24,663 nt of DNA from Methylocystis sp. (GCA_023253795.1 JALRFG010000011.1:1-24663); one strand, 5' to 3'. Positions 7,081 through 18,604 are shown, numbered from the stretch's first letter. Program-made: numbers and translations. The notes: generated by a model not told the origin, from the sequence alone.

Positions 7081-7827
7081 TTAAATCACTCCCGCTTCTT
7101 TGAGCTTCGAGACGAGTTCGGCGACCGAGCCGACCTTGACGCCCGCCGAGCGGGTCGCCGGTTCGGCGGTCTTCACGACTTCAAGACGCGGCGAAATGTC
7201 GACGCCATAGTCGGAGGGCTCCTTGACGGCGACCTCTTTCTTCTTGGCCTTGATGATGTTCGGCAGGCTGGCGTAGCGCGGCTCGTTCAGACGCAGATCG
7301 GTGGTGACGATCGCCGGCAGCTTGAGCGAAACGGTTTGCAGGCCACCGTCGATTTCACGCGTGACGTCCACCGAGTCGCCGCCCAGCTCCACCTTCGAGG
7401 CGAAGGTGCCCTGACCCCAGCCCAGCAGCGCCGCCAGCATCTGGCCGGTCTGGTTGGAGTCGTCGTCAATCGCCTGCTTGCCCATGATGACCAGCTGCGG
7501 CTTTTCGTCGGCGACGATTTTCGCGAGAATTTTGGCGACCGCCAGCGGCTCGACGGTTTCGTCGGTCTTGACCAGAACGCCGCGATCCGCGCCCATGGCG
7601 AGGCCGGTGCGCAAGGTCTCGTCCGCCTTGGCCGGGCCAATGGTGACGACGACGACTTCCGTCGCCTTGCCCGCTTCCTTGAGGCGCAGCGCTTCTTCAA
7701 CGGCGATCTCGTCGAACGGATTCATCGACATTTTGACATTGGCGAGATCGACGCCAGAGCCGTCGGGCTTCACCCGGATTTTGACGTTGTAGTCGACAAC
7801 CCGTTTGACGGGCACGAGAATCTTCAT
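7081..7827 (-). CDS. etfB: Electron transfer flavoprotein, beta subunit
   Basis: EtfB is the AMP-binding partner of EtfA in the heterodimeric flavoprotein. With the start at ATG 7827 (MKILVPVKRVVDYNVKIRVK) the protein has 248 residues, the normal length for the family. Landmarks are NPFDEIAVEEALRLKE near 36-51 and the DSNQTGQMLAALLGWGQGTF segment in the middle. The chosen start is preceded by GGGAG eight bases upstream; the frame extends to 7917, but the added residues are not family-like. Upstream are a TTGACT hexamer (7917-7912, minus strand) and GANTC sites at 7862 and 7911, but no clear -10. Confidence 0.97.
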   Translation of the reverse strand: MKILVPVKRVVDYNVKIRVKPDGSGVDLANVKMSMNPFDEIAVEEALRLKEAGKATEVVVVTIGPAKADETLRTGLAMGADRGVLVKTDETVEPLAVAKILAKIVADEKPQLVIMGKQAIDDDSNQTGQMLAALLGWGQGTFASKVELGGDSVDVTREIDGGLQTVSLKLPAIVTTDLRLNEPRYASLPNIIKAKKKEVAVKEPSDYGVDISPRLEVVKTAEPATRSAGVKVGSVAELVSKLKEAGVI

Positions 7828-7941
7828 CGGCGGAACTCCCGGCGGGGCGCTACAGACCCCGGATTCACACGAAAAATTTGAGAAAGGTCTGGTAACGGCC
7901 GCCCCGGCGCGAGTCAAATTCTGTGCTGCGCTGCGGCCGGA

Positions 7942-8778
7942 TCACCCCTCGTCGGCGGACTGTTCGGCCGGCGTTTCCAGAGCAGCCTCCGGCGGCGCAA
8001 CGGCGACAACCGGCCCGCCGCCGAGCAAGGGCAGGCTGCGGCGTTTGAACAGCGGCGTCAGGATCAGTCCAACGACAATGCCGCCAACATGGGACATCCA
8101 GGCCACATGCCCGCCATCGCCCAGCGAGGCGTTGATCATCTGGATCAAAATCCAGGCGCCGATGAAGAGCAGCGCCGAGGCGTGAAAAACGAAGAGCGGC
8201 GGCTTCAGGCCCAGCACCGCGCGCCGGGGCGCGCCAGTGACAAGCGCCAGCAACCAGACGGGCTGGAGGATCATGGTGAGCGGCGGAAACACGCCGCCAA
8301 TGGTCGTCTTTGGATAGAGAAGCAGAAAAGCGACGCATACGCCGGAGATGGCGCTCGAGGCGCCGATGAGCGGCGTGACCGAATCCGGCGCCGAATAAAT
8401 ATAGAAGACGCCGGCGGTGACGCCGCAGCAAAGATAAAACAGCAGATAATGCAGCGAGCCCATCGCGTCTTCGACATTGTCGCCGAACACATAGAGGAAC
8501 AGCATATTGCTGACGACATGCCAGATCGAGGAATGAAAAAACAGTGAGGTGAGGAGCGTCAGCGGCGCCGGCGGCCCGATCACCCAGTCGGCCAGTTGCG
8601 CCTCGCCGAAGAGCACACGCGGGATGAGCGCAAAGCCGCGTATGAGCATCAGCGGATCGCCAAAAATCTGGCTGTTGACCAGAACGAAGACGAGAAGATT
8701 AAGCGCAACGAGCGACCAATTGACGATCGGCCGCTTGATGAAGCGTAGCGGCGCATCGTCGTAAATCGGGATCACCAT
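7942..8778 (-). CDS. Rhomboid family intramembrane serine protease
   Basis: This polytopic inner-membrane protein of 278 residues cleaves transmembrane helices of other proteins. Hallmarks are HVVSNMLFLYVFGDNVED (87-104, with Asn91), GASSAISG with catalytic Ser141, and SHVGGIVVGL with catalytic His230. About six hydrophobic segments are visible. The C-terminal tail after residue 255 is rich in Pro, Ala and Glu and probably cytosolic. I chose ATG 8778 because GGAGG lies seven bases upstream; an in-frame ATG at 8805 has no such site. Its substrate is not indicated by the neighbours, a flippase upstream and etfBA downstream. Confidence 0.93.
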   Translation of the reverse strand: MVIPIYDDAPLRFIKRPIVNWSLVALNLLVFVLVNSQIFGDPLMLIRGFALIPRVLFGEAQLADWVIGPPAPLTLLTSLFFHSSIWHVVSNMLFLYVFGDNVEDAMGSLHYLLFYLCCGVTAGVFYIYSAPDSVTPLIGASSAISGVCVAFLLLYPKTTIGGVFPPLTMILQPVWLLALVTGAPRRAVLGLKPPLFVFHASALLFIGAWILIQMINASLGDGGHVAWMSHVGGIVVGLILTPLFKRRSLPLLGGGPVVAVAPPEAALETPAEQSADEG

Positions 8779-8831
8779 CGCCTGTCCTCCGCGTCGCGAC
8801 GACATCTAACATAGGCGTCCGTCGGCGACAG

Positions 8832-10259
8832 TCACATCCTTGATAGTGTAGGCCGCAGCCAGTCGACGACCAGCCGACGCAATCGCGCGATATCGAAGAT
8901 CGCGACAAAAAAACCATAAACCAGAATGCCGGCGCCGATCTGCGACAGCAGGGTCGCAAAGCCCGGCGCAAGACCACGCAGCGGCGTTAGCGCCAGATAC
9001 ATCGCGCCCGCCCCGACCAGGGTGAGCGCGAGATCGCGAAAGGACGGCCACACCGGATCGACCCGCAGCGCATAGATAATGGTCACAGCGAGCGCCGCCA
9101 GCGAACCGCCGGTCTGCGCAAGCGCGAGGTTGGAGGCGTCGGCGCCCCAGGGCAGGACAAGCAGCAGGCTGATCGCGACAAGCACGGCGGCCAGCGCCGC
9201 ATAGACCAGCGGCGCCGTGCGCTTCTCGATCTGAAACACCGGATTGACGCCAAAATGCATCAGCCCCATCGCAAACAGGCCGGGCAGCAGCAAACCAAGA
9301 TAATGCCCAAAGGGACCCCGGAATTGCATCGGCACGACCAGCGCTTCGATCGACGGCATGATGATCCACAAACCGATGCAAGCCGGCGCCAGAATGGCGA
9401 AGACCACGCCCATATTCGCCGCCACCTGTTCGCGCGCCCGATCTATGCCGCCGGTCTCGCGCGCATCTACGGCGATCTGGAACAACAGCACATCAAGCGC
9501 GGTTCCAAAGGCCAGCACGGCGCGCAGACCAATATCATAAGACAGCGAGAACTGGCCGGTTTCGGCAAAATCATAAACGCTCGCGACAATTGCCCGCGAG
9601 GCGAGCGGCATCGCCTGATAGAGAAGATGCGCCGCGACGATCGGCGCGCTATAGGCGAGAAAATCTTTCGCCAGCGCGCCATGCGCATTTCTGATTTCCG
9701 TATCCGGATCACGCAGGGCAGGGCCGGCAAAGAGCACGGTCGCCAGCAGACTGGCGACGCCGCCCGCCAGCGCAACGCCCGCCGACTGAAAAACGAAGGC
9801 GCCGCCGCCGATAAAAATCAGCGCCAGCGCGTTTTTGATCATCATCAGCCGGCCATAGGCGCCATCGTCAAAGCGCGCGCGCGCCAACGCTGTCGAATAA
9901 TCGAACAGGCCATTCGCCGTCGCCGTCAGCAGCGCCAGCAGGATCAAAATATTATCGAAACTCAGACGCGGGCCGACAAGCGCAAAGAGCGCGGTGACAA
10001 CAAACAGGCCGCCGGTGACGGCCATAAAACAGGCCGTGAGCGTTGCGCGCACAAAAGGCGCGGCGTCGCGCGTGCGGCCGGAATAGAAACGCGTTGTCGC
10101 TAGCCGCAACCAATCATAGAGCGCCGTTTGTACGACCGTGGCGATGGCGAAGGCGAGCGCGAAGCGGCCATATTCCTCCGGCCCGAGAAATTTCGCGATC
10201 AGCAGGCCGATTACGAAATTGACGCAGGCGTTAGCGAAAAAGGCCAGCAGCACCCTCAC
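8832..10259 (-). CDS. Wzx-like polysaccharide/lipid-linked oligosaccharide flippase
   Basis: This 475-residue protein consists almost wholly of hydrophobic segments, about 12 to 14, in the pattern of the MOP (MATE/Wzx/MurJ) exporter superfamily. The N-terminus FFANACVNFVIGLLIAKFLGPEEYGRFALA is characteristic of the oligosaccharide flippase families that move undecaprenyl-linked glycans to the periplasm for surface polysaccharide assembly. No glycosyltransferase or polymerase gene is nearby, so the glycan is unknown. The start is GTG at 10259, with AAGG about 12 bases upstream, which is only moderate support. It follows ileS by 64 bp on the same strand; that gap contains 8-bp inverted arms at 10264-10271 and 10315-10322. 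Confidence 0.85.
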   Translation of the reverse strand: MRVLLAFFANACVNFVIGLLIAKFLGPEEYGRFALAFAIATVVQTALYDWLRLATTRFYSGRTRDAAPFVRATLTACFMAVTGGLFVVTALFALVGPRLSFDNILILLALLTATANGLFDYSTALARARFDDGAYGRLMMIKNALALIFIGGGAFVFQSAGVALAGGVASLLATVLFAGPALRDPDTEIRNAHGALAKDFLAYSAPIVAAHLLYQAMPLASRAIVASVYDFAETGQFSLSYDIGLRAVLAFGTALDVLLFQIAVDARETGGIDRAREQVAANMGVVFAILAPACIGLWIIMPSIEALVVPMQFRGPFGHYLGLLLPGLFAMGLMHFGVNPVFQIEKRTAPLVYAALAAVLVAISLLLVLPWGADASNLALAQTGGSLAALAVTIIYALRVDPVWPSFRDLALTLVGAGAMYLALTPLRGLAPGFATLLSQIGAGILVYGFFVAIFDIARLRRLVVDWLRPTLSRM

Positions 10260-10323
10260 TGCGCGTGCGCCTTTTGTGTCCCGCGGACATTGGGACCAGC
10301 CGTGCTGTTAAACCGGCGCACGT

Positions 10324-13290
<2,967 letters not shown>

Positions 13291-13342
13291 TGGCGTCGAC
13301 CGAAGTGCGGCAAGCGTTAAGGGGGGCCGGAAAGGTCCGGCT

Positions 13343-13371
13343 GACATAAAGCATTTGAGAAAAAAGGCCAA
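13343..13371 (-). promoter_or_regulatory. ileS: Possible ileS promoter
   Basis: On the minus strand TTGGCC (13371-13366) is separated by 17 bp from TATGTC (13348-13343). This gives a leader of about 50 bases before the ileS ATG. The match is moderate and rests on sequence alone. Confidence 0.4.
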
Positions 13372-13536
13372 TCGCCGGCGCAGCGCAGGCCTTGGGCGAA
13401 CCGAAACACGCCGCCCTGAAACGCCATTTCGGCGCCGCCTTCCCGCTGAACCGTCCTGCTTGTCGCCGTCGCCAGTTCATGCGAGGGGGGACATGTTCGC
13501 GCCGGCCACCCGGCGGTCAGAAAAACGGAAACCGAC

Positions 13537-14604
13537 ATGCGGCGACCCAGTTGGCGCGATCATGCGGCGGATCTTCTTGATCCGGTGATCGACGCGTTGC
13601 CGGGGCCGGTTTTCGTAATCGACGCCAATACCCATGTCATCGCCGCCAATCACGCCGCCCGGACATTTATTCCGGCGATGCGGACAGGCGATCCTTTGTC
13701 ACGCTGCCTGCGCGCGCCGGATCTGCTCGATGTGGTGACGCGTGTGCTGGAGGGCGCGCCGGCTGAAAAAACCGTCTGGACGGAAAAAGCCGCCGTCGAG
13801 CGTCGTTATGAAGCGCATGTCGCGCCCTTGCAGATCGAAGGCTATGAAGCCGCCGCCCTGATCAGCCTGCATGATCTGACGGAAGCGCATCGCGTCGAGC
13901 GGATGCGCGTCGATTTCGTCGCCAACGCCAGCCATGAATTACGCACGCCGCTGGCCTCTCTTCTGGGATTTGTCGAAACCCTGCAGGGGCCGGCGAAAAA
14001 CGACGCAAACGCGCGCGAAAAATTCCTGCAGATCATGCGTGAACAGACTGAACGCATGGCGCGGCTTGTCGATGATCTGCTGTCGCTGTCGCGCATCGAA
14101 CAGCACATGCATGTGTGTCCGGCGACGCCGGTCGATCTCACATTGTTGGTCGCCCATATCGTCGACACGCTGGCGCCGATGACCGAGGGCGAAGAGATTC
14201 CGCTGACTCTGGATCTTGAACCCAATGTGATTACGCCCGGCGACCGCGACGAACTCGCCCGCATCATCGAAAATCTGATCGAGAACGCGCTGAAATACGG
14301 ACGTAGCGCCGAGGACGACCGGCCGATCGAGATTTCCCTGAAGCGCGAGGGCGCCTTCGCGGTGTTTCAGGTGCGCGATCATGGTCCCGGCATCGCGCCC
14401 GAACATCTTCCGCGCCTGACCGAGCGTTTCTACCGCGTCGACGCCGGCAAGAGCCGCGCCAAGGGCGGCACCGGGCTGGGGCTCGCCATCGTCAAGCATA
14501 TTGTGCTGCGCCATCGCGGCCGTCTGACCATCGACTCCCGCCCCGGCGAGGGCGCGCAATTTCGCGTTATTCTTCCGGCGCTGGATCCAAACGCCCATCT
14601 GTAA
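13537..14604 (+). CDS. phoR: Phosphate regulon sensor histidine kinase PhoR, without membrane segments
   Basis: PhoR phosphorylates PhoB when phosphate is scarce. The 355-residue protein opens with a PAS domain (about 16-115, LPGPVFVIDANTHVIAANHA), then HisKA with the phospho-accepting His133 in ASHELRTPL, then the ATPase domain with the N box around Asn246/Asn250, DHGPGI at 281-286 and GGTGLGLAI at 310-318. No transmembrane segment is present, whereas E. coli-type PhoR has two. The in-frame codons upstream end at a TGA at 13447 and contain no ATG, GTG or TTG, so a longer version is unlikely. The start has only a weak ribosome-binding site. It opens the pst-pho cluster, which supports PhoR over other PAS kinases. 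Confidence 0.92.
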   Translation: MRRPSWRDHAADLLDPVIDALPGPVFVIDANTHVIAANHAARTFIPAMRTGDPLSRCLRAPDLLDVVTRVLEGAPAEKTVWTEKAAVERRYEAHVAPLQIEGYEAAALISLHDLTEAHRVERMRVDFVANASHELRTPLASLLGFVETLQGPAKNDANAREKFLQIMREQTERMARLVDDLLSLSRIEQHMHVCPATPVDLTLLVAHIVDTLAPMTEGEEIPLTLDLEPNVITPGDRDELARIIENLIENALKYGRSAEDDRPIEISLKREGAFAVFQVRDHGPGIAPEHLPRLTERFYRVDAGKSRAKGGTGLGLAIVKHIVLRHRGRLTIDSRPGEGAQFRVILPALDPNAHL

Positions 14605-14634
14605 ATATATCTAACTGATTTATATAGTGTTTTT

Positions 14635-14689
14635 ATGTCATAATTGGTTCATTCAACTGTCACAAAACTCTCTTGCGGCACGGCTAGGA
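14635..14689 (+). promoter_or_regulatory. pstS: Pho box and promoter of pstS
   Basis: Three units follow one another with an exact 11-bp period: aTGTCATAAtt (14635-14645), ggtTCATtcAA (14646-14656) and CTGTCACAAAA (14657-14667). Against the PhoB unit CTGTCATAAAA they match at about 8, 6 and 10 of 11 positions. A weak -10-like CTAGGA lies at 14684-14689, 16 bp past the last unit, so the final unit would replace the -35 as in known PhoB-activated promoters. The leader then contains a 6-bp hairpin (14702-14716). Confidence 0.8.
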
Positions 14690-14718
14690 ACAAAGCGTGA
14701 GGGCGCATCCTGCGCCAT

Positions 14719-14739
14719 GAATCTTGTCATCGAATCTTG
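14719..14739 (+). repeat. Tandem GAATCTTG (two GANTC sites) in the pstS leader
   Basis: The octamer GAATCTTG occurs at 14719-14726 and again at 14732-14739, 13 bp apart. Each copy contains a GANTC site, the target of the alphaproteobacterial methylase CcrM. The segment lies between the predicted pstS transcription start and its ribosome-binding site. Confidence 0.6.
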
Positions 14740-14769
14740 CCCATTCGAGCAGAGAGAGAGACCTGCGTA

Positions 14770-15813
14770 ATGATGTCGAAGTTTTTCACGCGCGCCGCAC
14801 TGGCCACCGCCGCGCTGGCCATCTGGGCGAACGCCGCCAGCGCGCTGGATATATCGGGCGCCGGCGCCACCTTCCCCTATCCGATCTACGCCAAATGGGC
14901 GGAGAGCTATAAAAAAGAAACCGGCAACGGTCTGAACTATCAGTCGATCGGTTCGGGCGGCGGCGTCAAGCAAATCAAGGCGCGCACCGTCGCTTTCGGC
15001 GCCTCCGATCAGCCCATGAAAGCAGCCGATCTCGATGCGGCGGGTCTGACGCAATGGCCGCAAGTGATTGGCGGCATTGTTCCTGTGATCAATCTTGAGG
15101 GCGTCGCGCCGGGCGCGTTAGTGCTCGACGGACCGACGCTGGCGAAGATTTTCCTTGGCGAAATCCTCACCTGGGATGACGCGGCGATCAAGAAGCTCAA
15201 CCCGAAACTCAAGCTAGCGACGGCAACCATCGTCGTCGTGCACCGCGCTGATGGTTCGGGCACGACCTTCAACTTCACCAATTATCTGTCGAAGGTTTCG
15301 GCGGACTGGAAAAGCAAGGTCGGCGAAAGTTCCGCCGTCGAATGGCCGGTCGGCATCGGCGCCAAAGGCAATGAGGGCGTCGCCAACAATGTCGCCAACA
15401 CCAAAGGCGCGATTGGTTATGTCGAATACGCCTACGCCAAGCAGAACAAGCTGACCTTCACCAAGCTCGTCAATAAGGATGGCAAGATCGTTTCGCCGGC
15501 GACTGAGAGCTTCCAGGCCGCGGCCAGCGCCGCGAAATGGGCGCCGACGGAAGGCTTCTACGAAATCCTCACCGACGAACCCGGCGCCAAAACCTGGCCG
15601 ATCACGGCGGCGACCTTCATTCTGCTGCCGAAGCAGCCGCAGGACGAAGCAGCGACGACTGAAGCGCTGAAGTTCTTCTCCTGGGCTTTCGCCAATGGCG
15701 GCAAGGCTGCTGAAGAACTCGATTACATCCCCATGCCCAAGACTGTGGTCGAACTCATCAAAAAGAATTGGGCGGACGTCAAAGGCGCCGGCGGAAAATC
15801 TCTCGCGCCCTAA
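14770..15813 (+). CDS. pstS: Periplasmic phosphate-binding protein PstS
   Basis: PstS captures phosphate in the periplasm and delivers it to the PstCAB importer. From ATG 14770 the precursor has 347 residues. MMSKFFTRAALATAALAIWA begins a typical Sec signal peptide, with likely cleavage after ASA near residue 25. The mature part shows SGAGATFP, SIGSGGGVKQ, GASDQPM and RADGSGTTFNF, the loops that bind phosphate. A GAGAGAG stretch precedes the start; an in-frame TTG at 14737 would add residues before the signal peptide and is unlikely. A Pho box lies upstream and three hairpins follow the stop. Confidence 0.97.
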   Translation: MMSKFFTRAALATAALAIWANAASALDISGAGATFPYPIYAKWAESYKKETGNGLNYQSIGSGGGVKQIKARTVAFGASDQPMKAADLDAAGLTQWPQVIGGIVPVINLEGVAPGALVLDGPTLAKIFLGEILTWDDAAIKKLNPKLKLATATIVVVHRADGSGTTFNFTNYLSKVSADWKSKVGESSAVEWPVGIGAKGNEGVANNVANTKGAIGYVEYAYAKQNKLTFTKLVNKDGKIVSPATESFQAAASAAKWAPTEGFYEILTDEPGAKTWPITAATFILLPKQPQDEAATTEALKFFSWAFANGGKAAEELDYIPMPKTVVELIKKNWADVKGAGGKSLAP

Positions 15814-15815
15814 TC

Positions 15816-15904
15816 GCCGTCTAAGACGGTTCTTTACCGGTCAGGAATGATCTCATTCCTGACCGCTTAACAAATAAACCCCGATTAAACCGGAACCGGG
15901 GTTT
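15816..15904 (+). promoter_or_regulatory. Three consecutive hairpins between pstS and pstC
   Basis: Three stem-loops fill the 103-bp gap. The first (15816-15830) has a short GC stem CCGTC/GACGG followed by TTCTTT and resembles a weak terminator. The second (15838-15865) is a near-perfect 12-bp stem, CGGTCAGGAATG with CATTCCTGACCG, around ATCT. The third (15876-15904) pairs AAACCCCG with CGGGGTTT around 13 bases and ends six bases before the GGGAG site of pstC. They may cause partial termination or protect the pstS 3' end. Confidence 0.7.
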
Positions 15905-15916
15905 GGGAGTTACCGG

Positions 15917-16954
15917 ATGACGGTCGTCGAACCCGACAGACGCGAACGCAACGGAGCGATGGAAGTGACGGATTTCGCGCTGGCGCAAAAAATCACGCCG
16001 GCCGTCATTGTCGATCGTCCGCGCGCGCTCGGCAGGATTGCGCTGATCGACCGGATTTTCCATCATCTGACGCGCACGGCGGCGATTATCGTTTTGATCA
16101 TCCTCGGTGGCGTCATCGTTTCTTTGTTCCGGGGCGCGCTGCCGGCGATCAAGACATTTGGCTTTGGCTTCTTCACCTCTCAGGCGTGGAACCCGGTTAA
16201 CGATAATTTCGGCGCGCTGCCGGCGATGTATGGCACGATTGTCACGTCGATCATCGCCATGCTGATCGCCGTTCCGGTGGGCCTCGGCGTCGCCACTTTT
16301 CTCACCGAGCTGTGTCCGCATCCGCTGCGCCGCCCGATCGGCGTAGCAATTGAACTGCTCGCAGGCATTCCTTCGATCATTTACGGGATCTGGGGCCTGT
16401 TTGTGTTTGCCCCTTTCGTTCAGGTGCATGTGCAGCCGGCGCTGATCGCCGGCTTCGCCGGCGTGCCGGTGCTGTCCAATCTCTTCGCCGGGCCGCCCTA
16501 TGGCATTGGCGTGCTGACCGCGAGTTTCATTCTCGCGATCATGGTTCTGCCCTTTATCGCCTCAATCTCGCGTGACGTTTTCGAAACCGTTCCGACGGTG
16601 CTCAAGGAAGCCGCGACCGGCATTGGCTGCACCACCTGGGAAATGATGCGGCATGTCGTCCTGCCCTATTCGCGCGTCGGCGTCGTTGGCGGCGTGATGC
16701 TCGCACTCGGCCGCGCGCTCGGCGAAACCATGGCGGTGACCTTCGTCATCGGCAATGCGCATAAGGTGTCGCCGTCGCTGCTGGCGCCGGGCACGACCAT
16801 ATCCGCGACCATCGCCAATGAATTCACCGAAGCTGTCGGCGATATTTACACATCTGCGCTGATCGAACTCGGTCTGATCCTGTTCCTCATCACTTTCATG
16901 GTTCTCGCCATGGCGCGTTACATGCTGATGCGGCTCGAACGCACATCGGCCTGA
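15917..16954 (+). CDS. pstC: Phosphate ABC transporter permease PstC
   Basis: PstC is one of the two inner-membrane permease subunits of the high-affinity phosphate importer. The 345-residue protein has a cytoplasmic N-terminal extension of about 50 residues, a first membrane span near 53-72, and further spans in the binding-protein-dependent permease pattern. The EAA loop that contacts PstB is EAATGIGCTTWEMMRHVVLP at 231-250. GRALGETMAV near 265-274 is typical of Pst permeases. GGGAG lies seven bases before the start. It follows pstS after the hairpin region and precedes pstA by 25 bp. Confidence 0.96.
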   Translation: MTVVEPDRRERNGAMEVTDFALAQKITPAVIVDRPRALGRIALIDRIFHHLTRTAAIIVLIILGGVIVSLFRGALPAIKTFGFGFFTSQAWNPVNDNFGALPAMYGTIVTSIIAMLIAVPVGLGVATFLTELCPHPLRRPIGVAIELLAGIPSIIYGIWGLFVFAPFVQVHVQPALIAGFAGVPVLSNLFAGPPYGIGVLTASFILAIMVLPFIASISRDVFETVPTVLKEAATGIGCTTWEMMRHVVLPYSRVGVVGGVMLALGRALGETMAVTFVIGNAHKVSPSLLAPGTTISATIANEFTEAVGDIYTSALIELGLILFLITFMVLAMARYMLMRLERTSA

Positions 16955-16979
16955 CGCCGGGAAAGATCGAAGAGACTTT

Positions 16980-17822
16980 ATGTCGCTATACGAAACGCGT
17001 CGCAAAAATAACGCCATCGCCACAGGTCTCGCCTGGTTGGCGACCGCCTTTGGCCTGTTCTGGTTGGCGCTGATCCTTGGCGCGCTTGTTTACGAAGGCG
17101 CGCGCGGATTATCTCCCGCTGTCTTTTCGCAAATGACGCCGCCGCCGGGGAGTCAGGGCGGTCTTTCCAACGCCATCGCCGGATCGTTGCTGATGTCCGC
17201 GATCGGCGTCGCCATTGGCACGCCGCTCGGCATGCTGGCGGGAACCTATCTCGCCGAATATGGCCGCCATACAAAGCTGGCGATGATTGTTCGTTTCATC
17301 AACGATATTCTGCTCAGCGCGCCCTCAATCGTGATCGGCCTCTTCGTCTACGAAATTCTCGTGCATCCGATGGGGCATTTTTCGGCGATTTCAGGCGCCG
17401 TGGCCTTATCGCTGCTCGTCGTGCCAGTGGTGTTGCGCACGACCGAAGATATGCTGCTGCTGGTTCCCGGTTCGATGCGCGAAGCCGCCGCCGCGCTCGG
17501 CGCGCCCCGCGCGCTGGTGATCGGCAAGATCGCCTATCGCGCCGCCAAAGCCGGCCTGATCACCGGCATTCTGCTCGCGGTTGCGCGCGTCTCCGGCGAA
17601 ACGGCGCCGCTGCTCTTCACCGCCCTCAACAATCAATTCTGGAGCGCCAATCTGAATGCGCCGATGGCCAGTCTGCCTGTCGTCATCTTTCAGTTTGCGC
17701 TCTCGCCCTACAAGGACTGGCAGCAACTCGCCTGGACAGGCGCCTTGCTCATCACCGTCGCGGTGCTGTCGCTGTCCATCGTGGCCCGCACGCTTGGCGC
17801 GGGTCGGAGGAAATCCAGATGA
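16980..17822 (+). CDS. pstA: Phosphate ABC transporter permease PstA
   Basis: PstA pairs with PstC to form the phosphate channel. The 280-residue protein has about six membrane spans, the first at roughly 16-38. Its EAA loop reads REAAAALGAPRALVIGKIAY, and RVSGETAPLLFTALNNQFW is a PstA hallmark. The ribosome-binding site (GAAGAG) is weak, which suggests translation is helped by pstC just upstream. Its TGA overlaps the pstB ATG by four bases (ATGA), so the permease and ATPase are coupled. Confidence 0.96.
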   Translation: MSLYETRRKNNAIATGLAWLATAFGLFWLALILGALVYEGARGLSPAVFSQMTPPPGSQGGLSNAIAGSLLMSAIGVAIGTPLGMLAGTYLAEYGRHTKLAMIVRFINDILLSAPSIVIGLFVYEILVHPMGHFSAISGAVALSLLVVPVVLRTTEDMLLLVPGSMREAAAALGAPRALVIGKIAYRAAKAGLITGILLAVARVSGETAPLLFTALNNQFWSANLNAPMASLPVVIFQFALSPYKDWQQLAWTGALLITVAVLSLSIVARTLGAGRRKSR

Positions 17823-18604
17823 TGTATTCCGCAGAGAGCCTGAAGACTCCTGACGCCAAAGTGTCGGTCAACGGTCTCGATTTTTATTACGGCGCCAGCC
17901 ATGCGTTGAAAGCGGTCTCGCTGCCGCTTTATGAAAACAGGGTCACGGCTTTTATCGGTCCTTCCGGTTGCGGCAAATCAACTCTGCTGCGCGTCTTGAA
18001 CCGAATGTACGATCTCTATCCGGGCCAGCGCGCCGAAGGCGAAGTCTGGCTGGATGGCGAAAATATTATCGATCCGGCGATTGATGTGAACGCGCTGCGC
18101 GCCCGCGTCGGCATGGTGTTTCAAAAACCAACGCCGTTCCCGATGTCGATCTATGACAACATCGCTTTCGGCATCAAACTCTATGAAAAATTACCCGCCG
18201 CCGAACTCGACGCGCGCGTCGAACAAGCGTTGCGCGGCGCGGCGTTGTGGGACGAGGTGAAAGACAAGCTCCATTCGAGCGGTCTTGGTCTGTCCGGCGG
18301 CCAGCAACAGCGTCTGTGCATCGCGCGTAGCGTCGCGGTTCAGCCGGAAGTCATTCTGTTCGACGAGCCCTGTTCGGCGCTTGATCCGATCTCCACCGCC
18401 AAGGTTGAGGAACTGATCGAGGAACTGGCTGAGGATTACACCATCGCCATCGTCACCCATAACATGCAGCAGGCGGTGCGCGTCTCCGATTACACCGCCT
18501 TTATGTATCTCGGCGAACTGGTCGAGTATGGCGAAACCGACGACGTCTTCAACAAACCGAAACAAAAACGCACGCTCGACTACATCACCGGCCGCTTCGG
18601 CTAA
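17819..18604 (+). CDS. pstB: Phosphate ABC transporter ATPase PstB
   Basis: PstB powers phosphate import by ATP hydrolysis on the cytoplasmic side. The 261-residue protein shows Walker A GPSGCGKST (47-55), the Q-loop at Gln102 in VFQKPTPFPMSIYDNIAFG, signature LSGGQ (158-162), Walker B VILFDEP (178-184) and switch His214. QKPTPFPMSIYDN is specific to PstB among ABC ATPases. GGAGG lies eight bases before the first ATG; a second ATG follows directly at 17822. Confidence 0.98.
   Translation: MMYSAESLKTPDAKVSVNGLDFYYGASHALKAVSLPLYENRVTAFIGPSGCGKSTLLRVLNRMYDLYPGQRAEGEVWLDGENIIDPAIDVNALRARVGMVFQKPTPFPMSIYDNIAFGIKLYEKLPAAELDARVEQALRGAALWDEVKDKLHSSGLGLSGGQQQRLCIARSVAVQPEVILFDEPCSALDPISTAKVEELIEELAEDYTIAIVTHNMQQAVRVSDYTAFMYLGELVEYGETDDVFNKPKQKRTLDYITGRFG

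Noticed and set aside
6066..7103. 345-codon plus-strand open frame
   Set aside because: It is antisense to etfA, begins inside the etfBA terminator, and has an Arg/Gly/Asp-rich composition typical of shadow frames.
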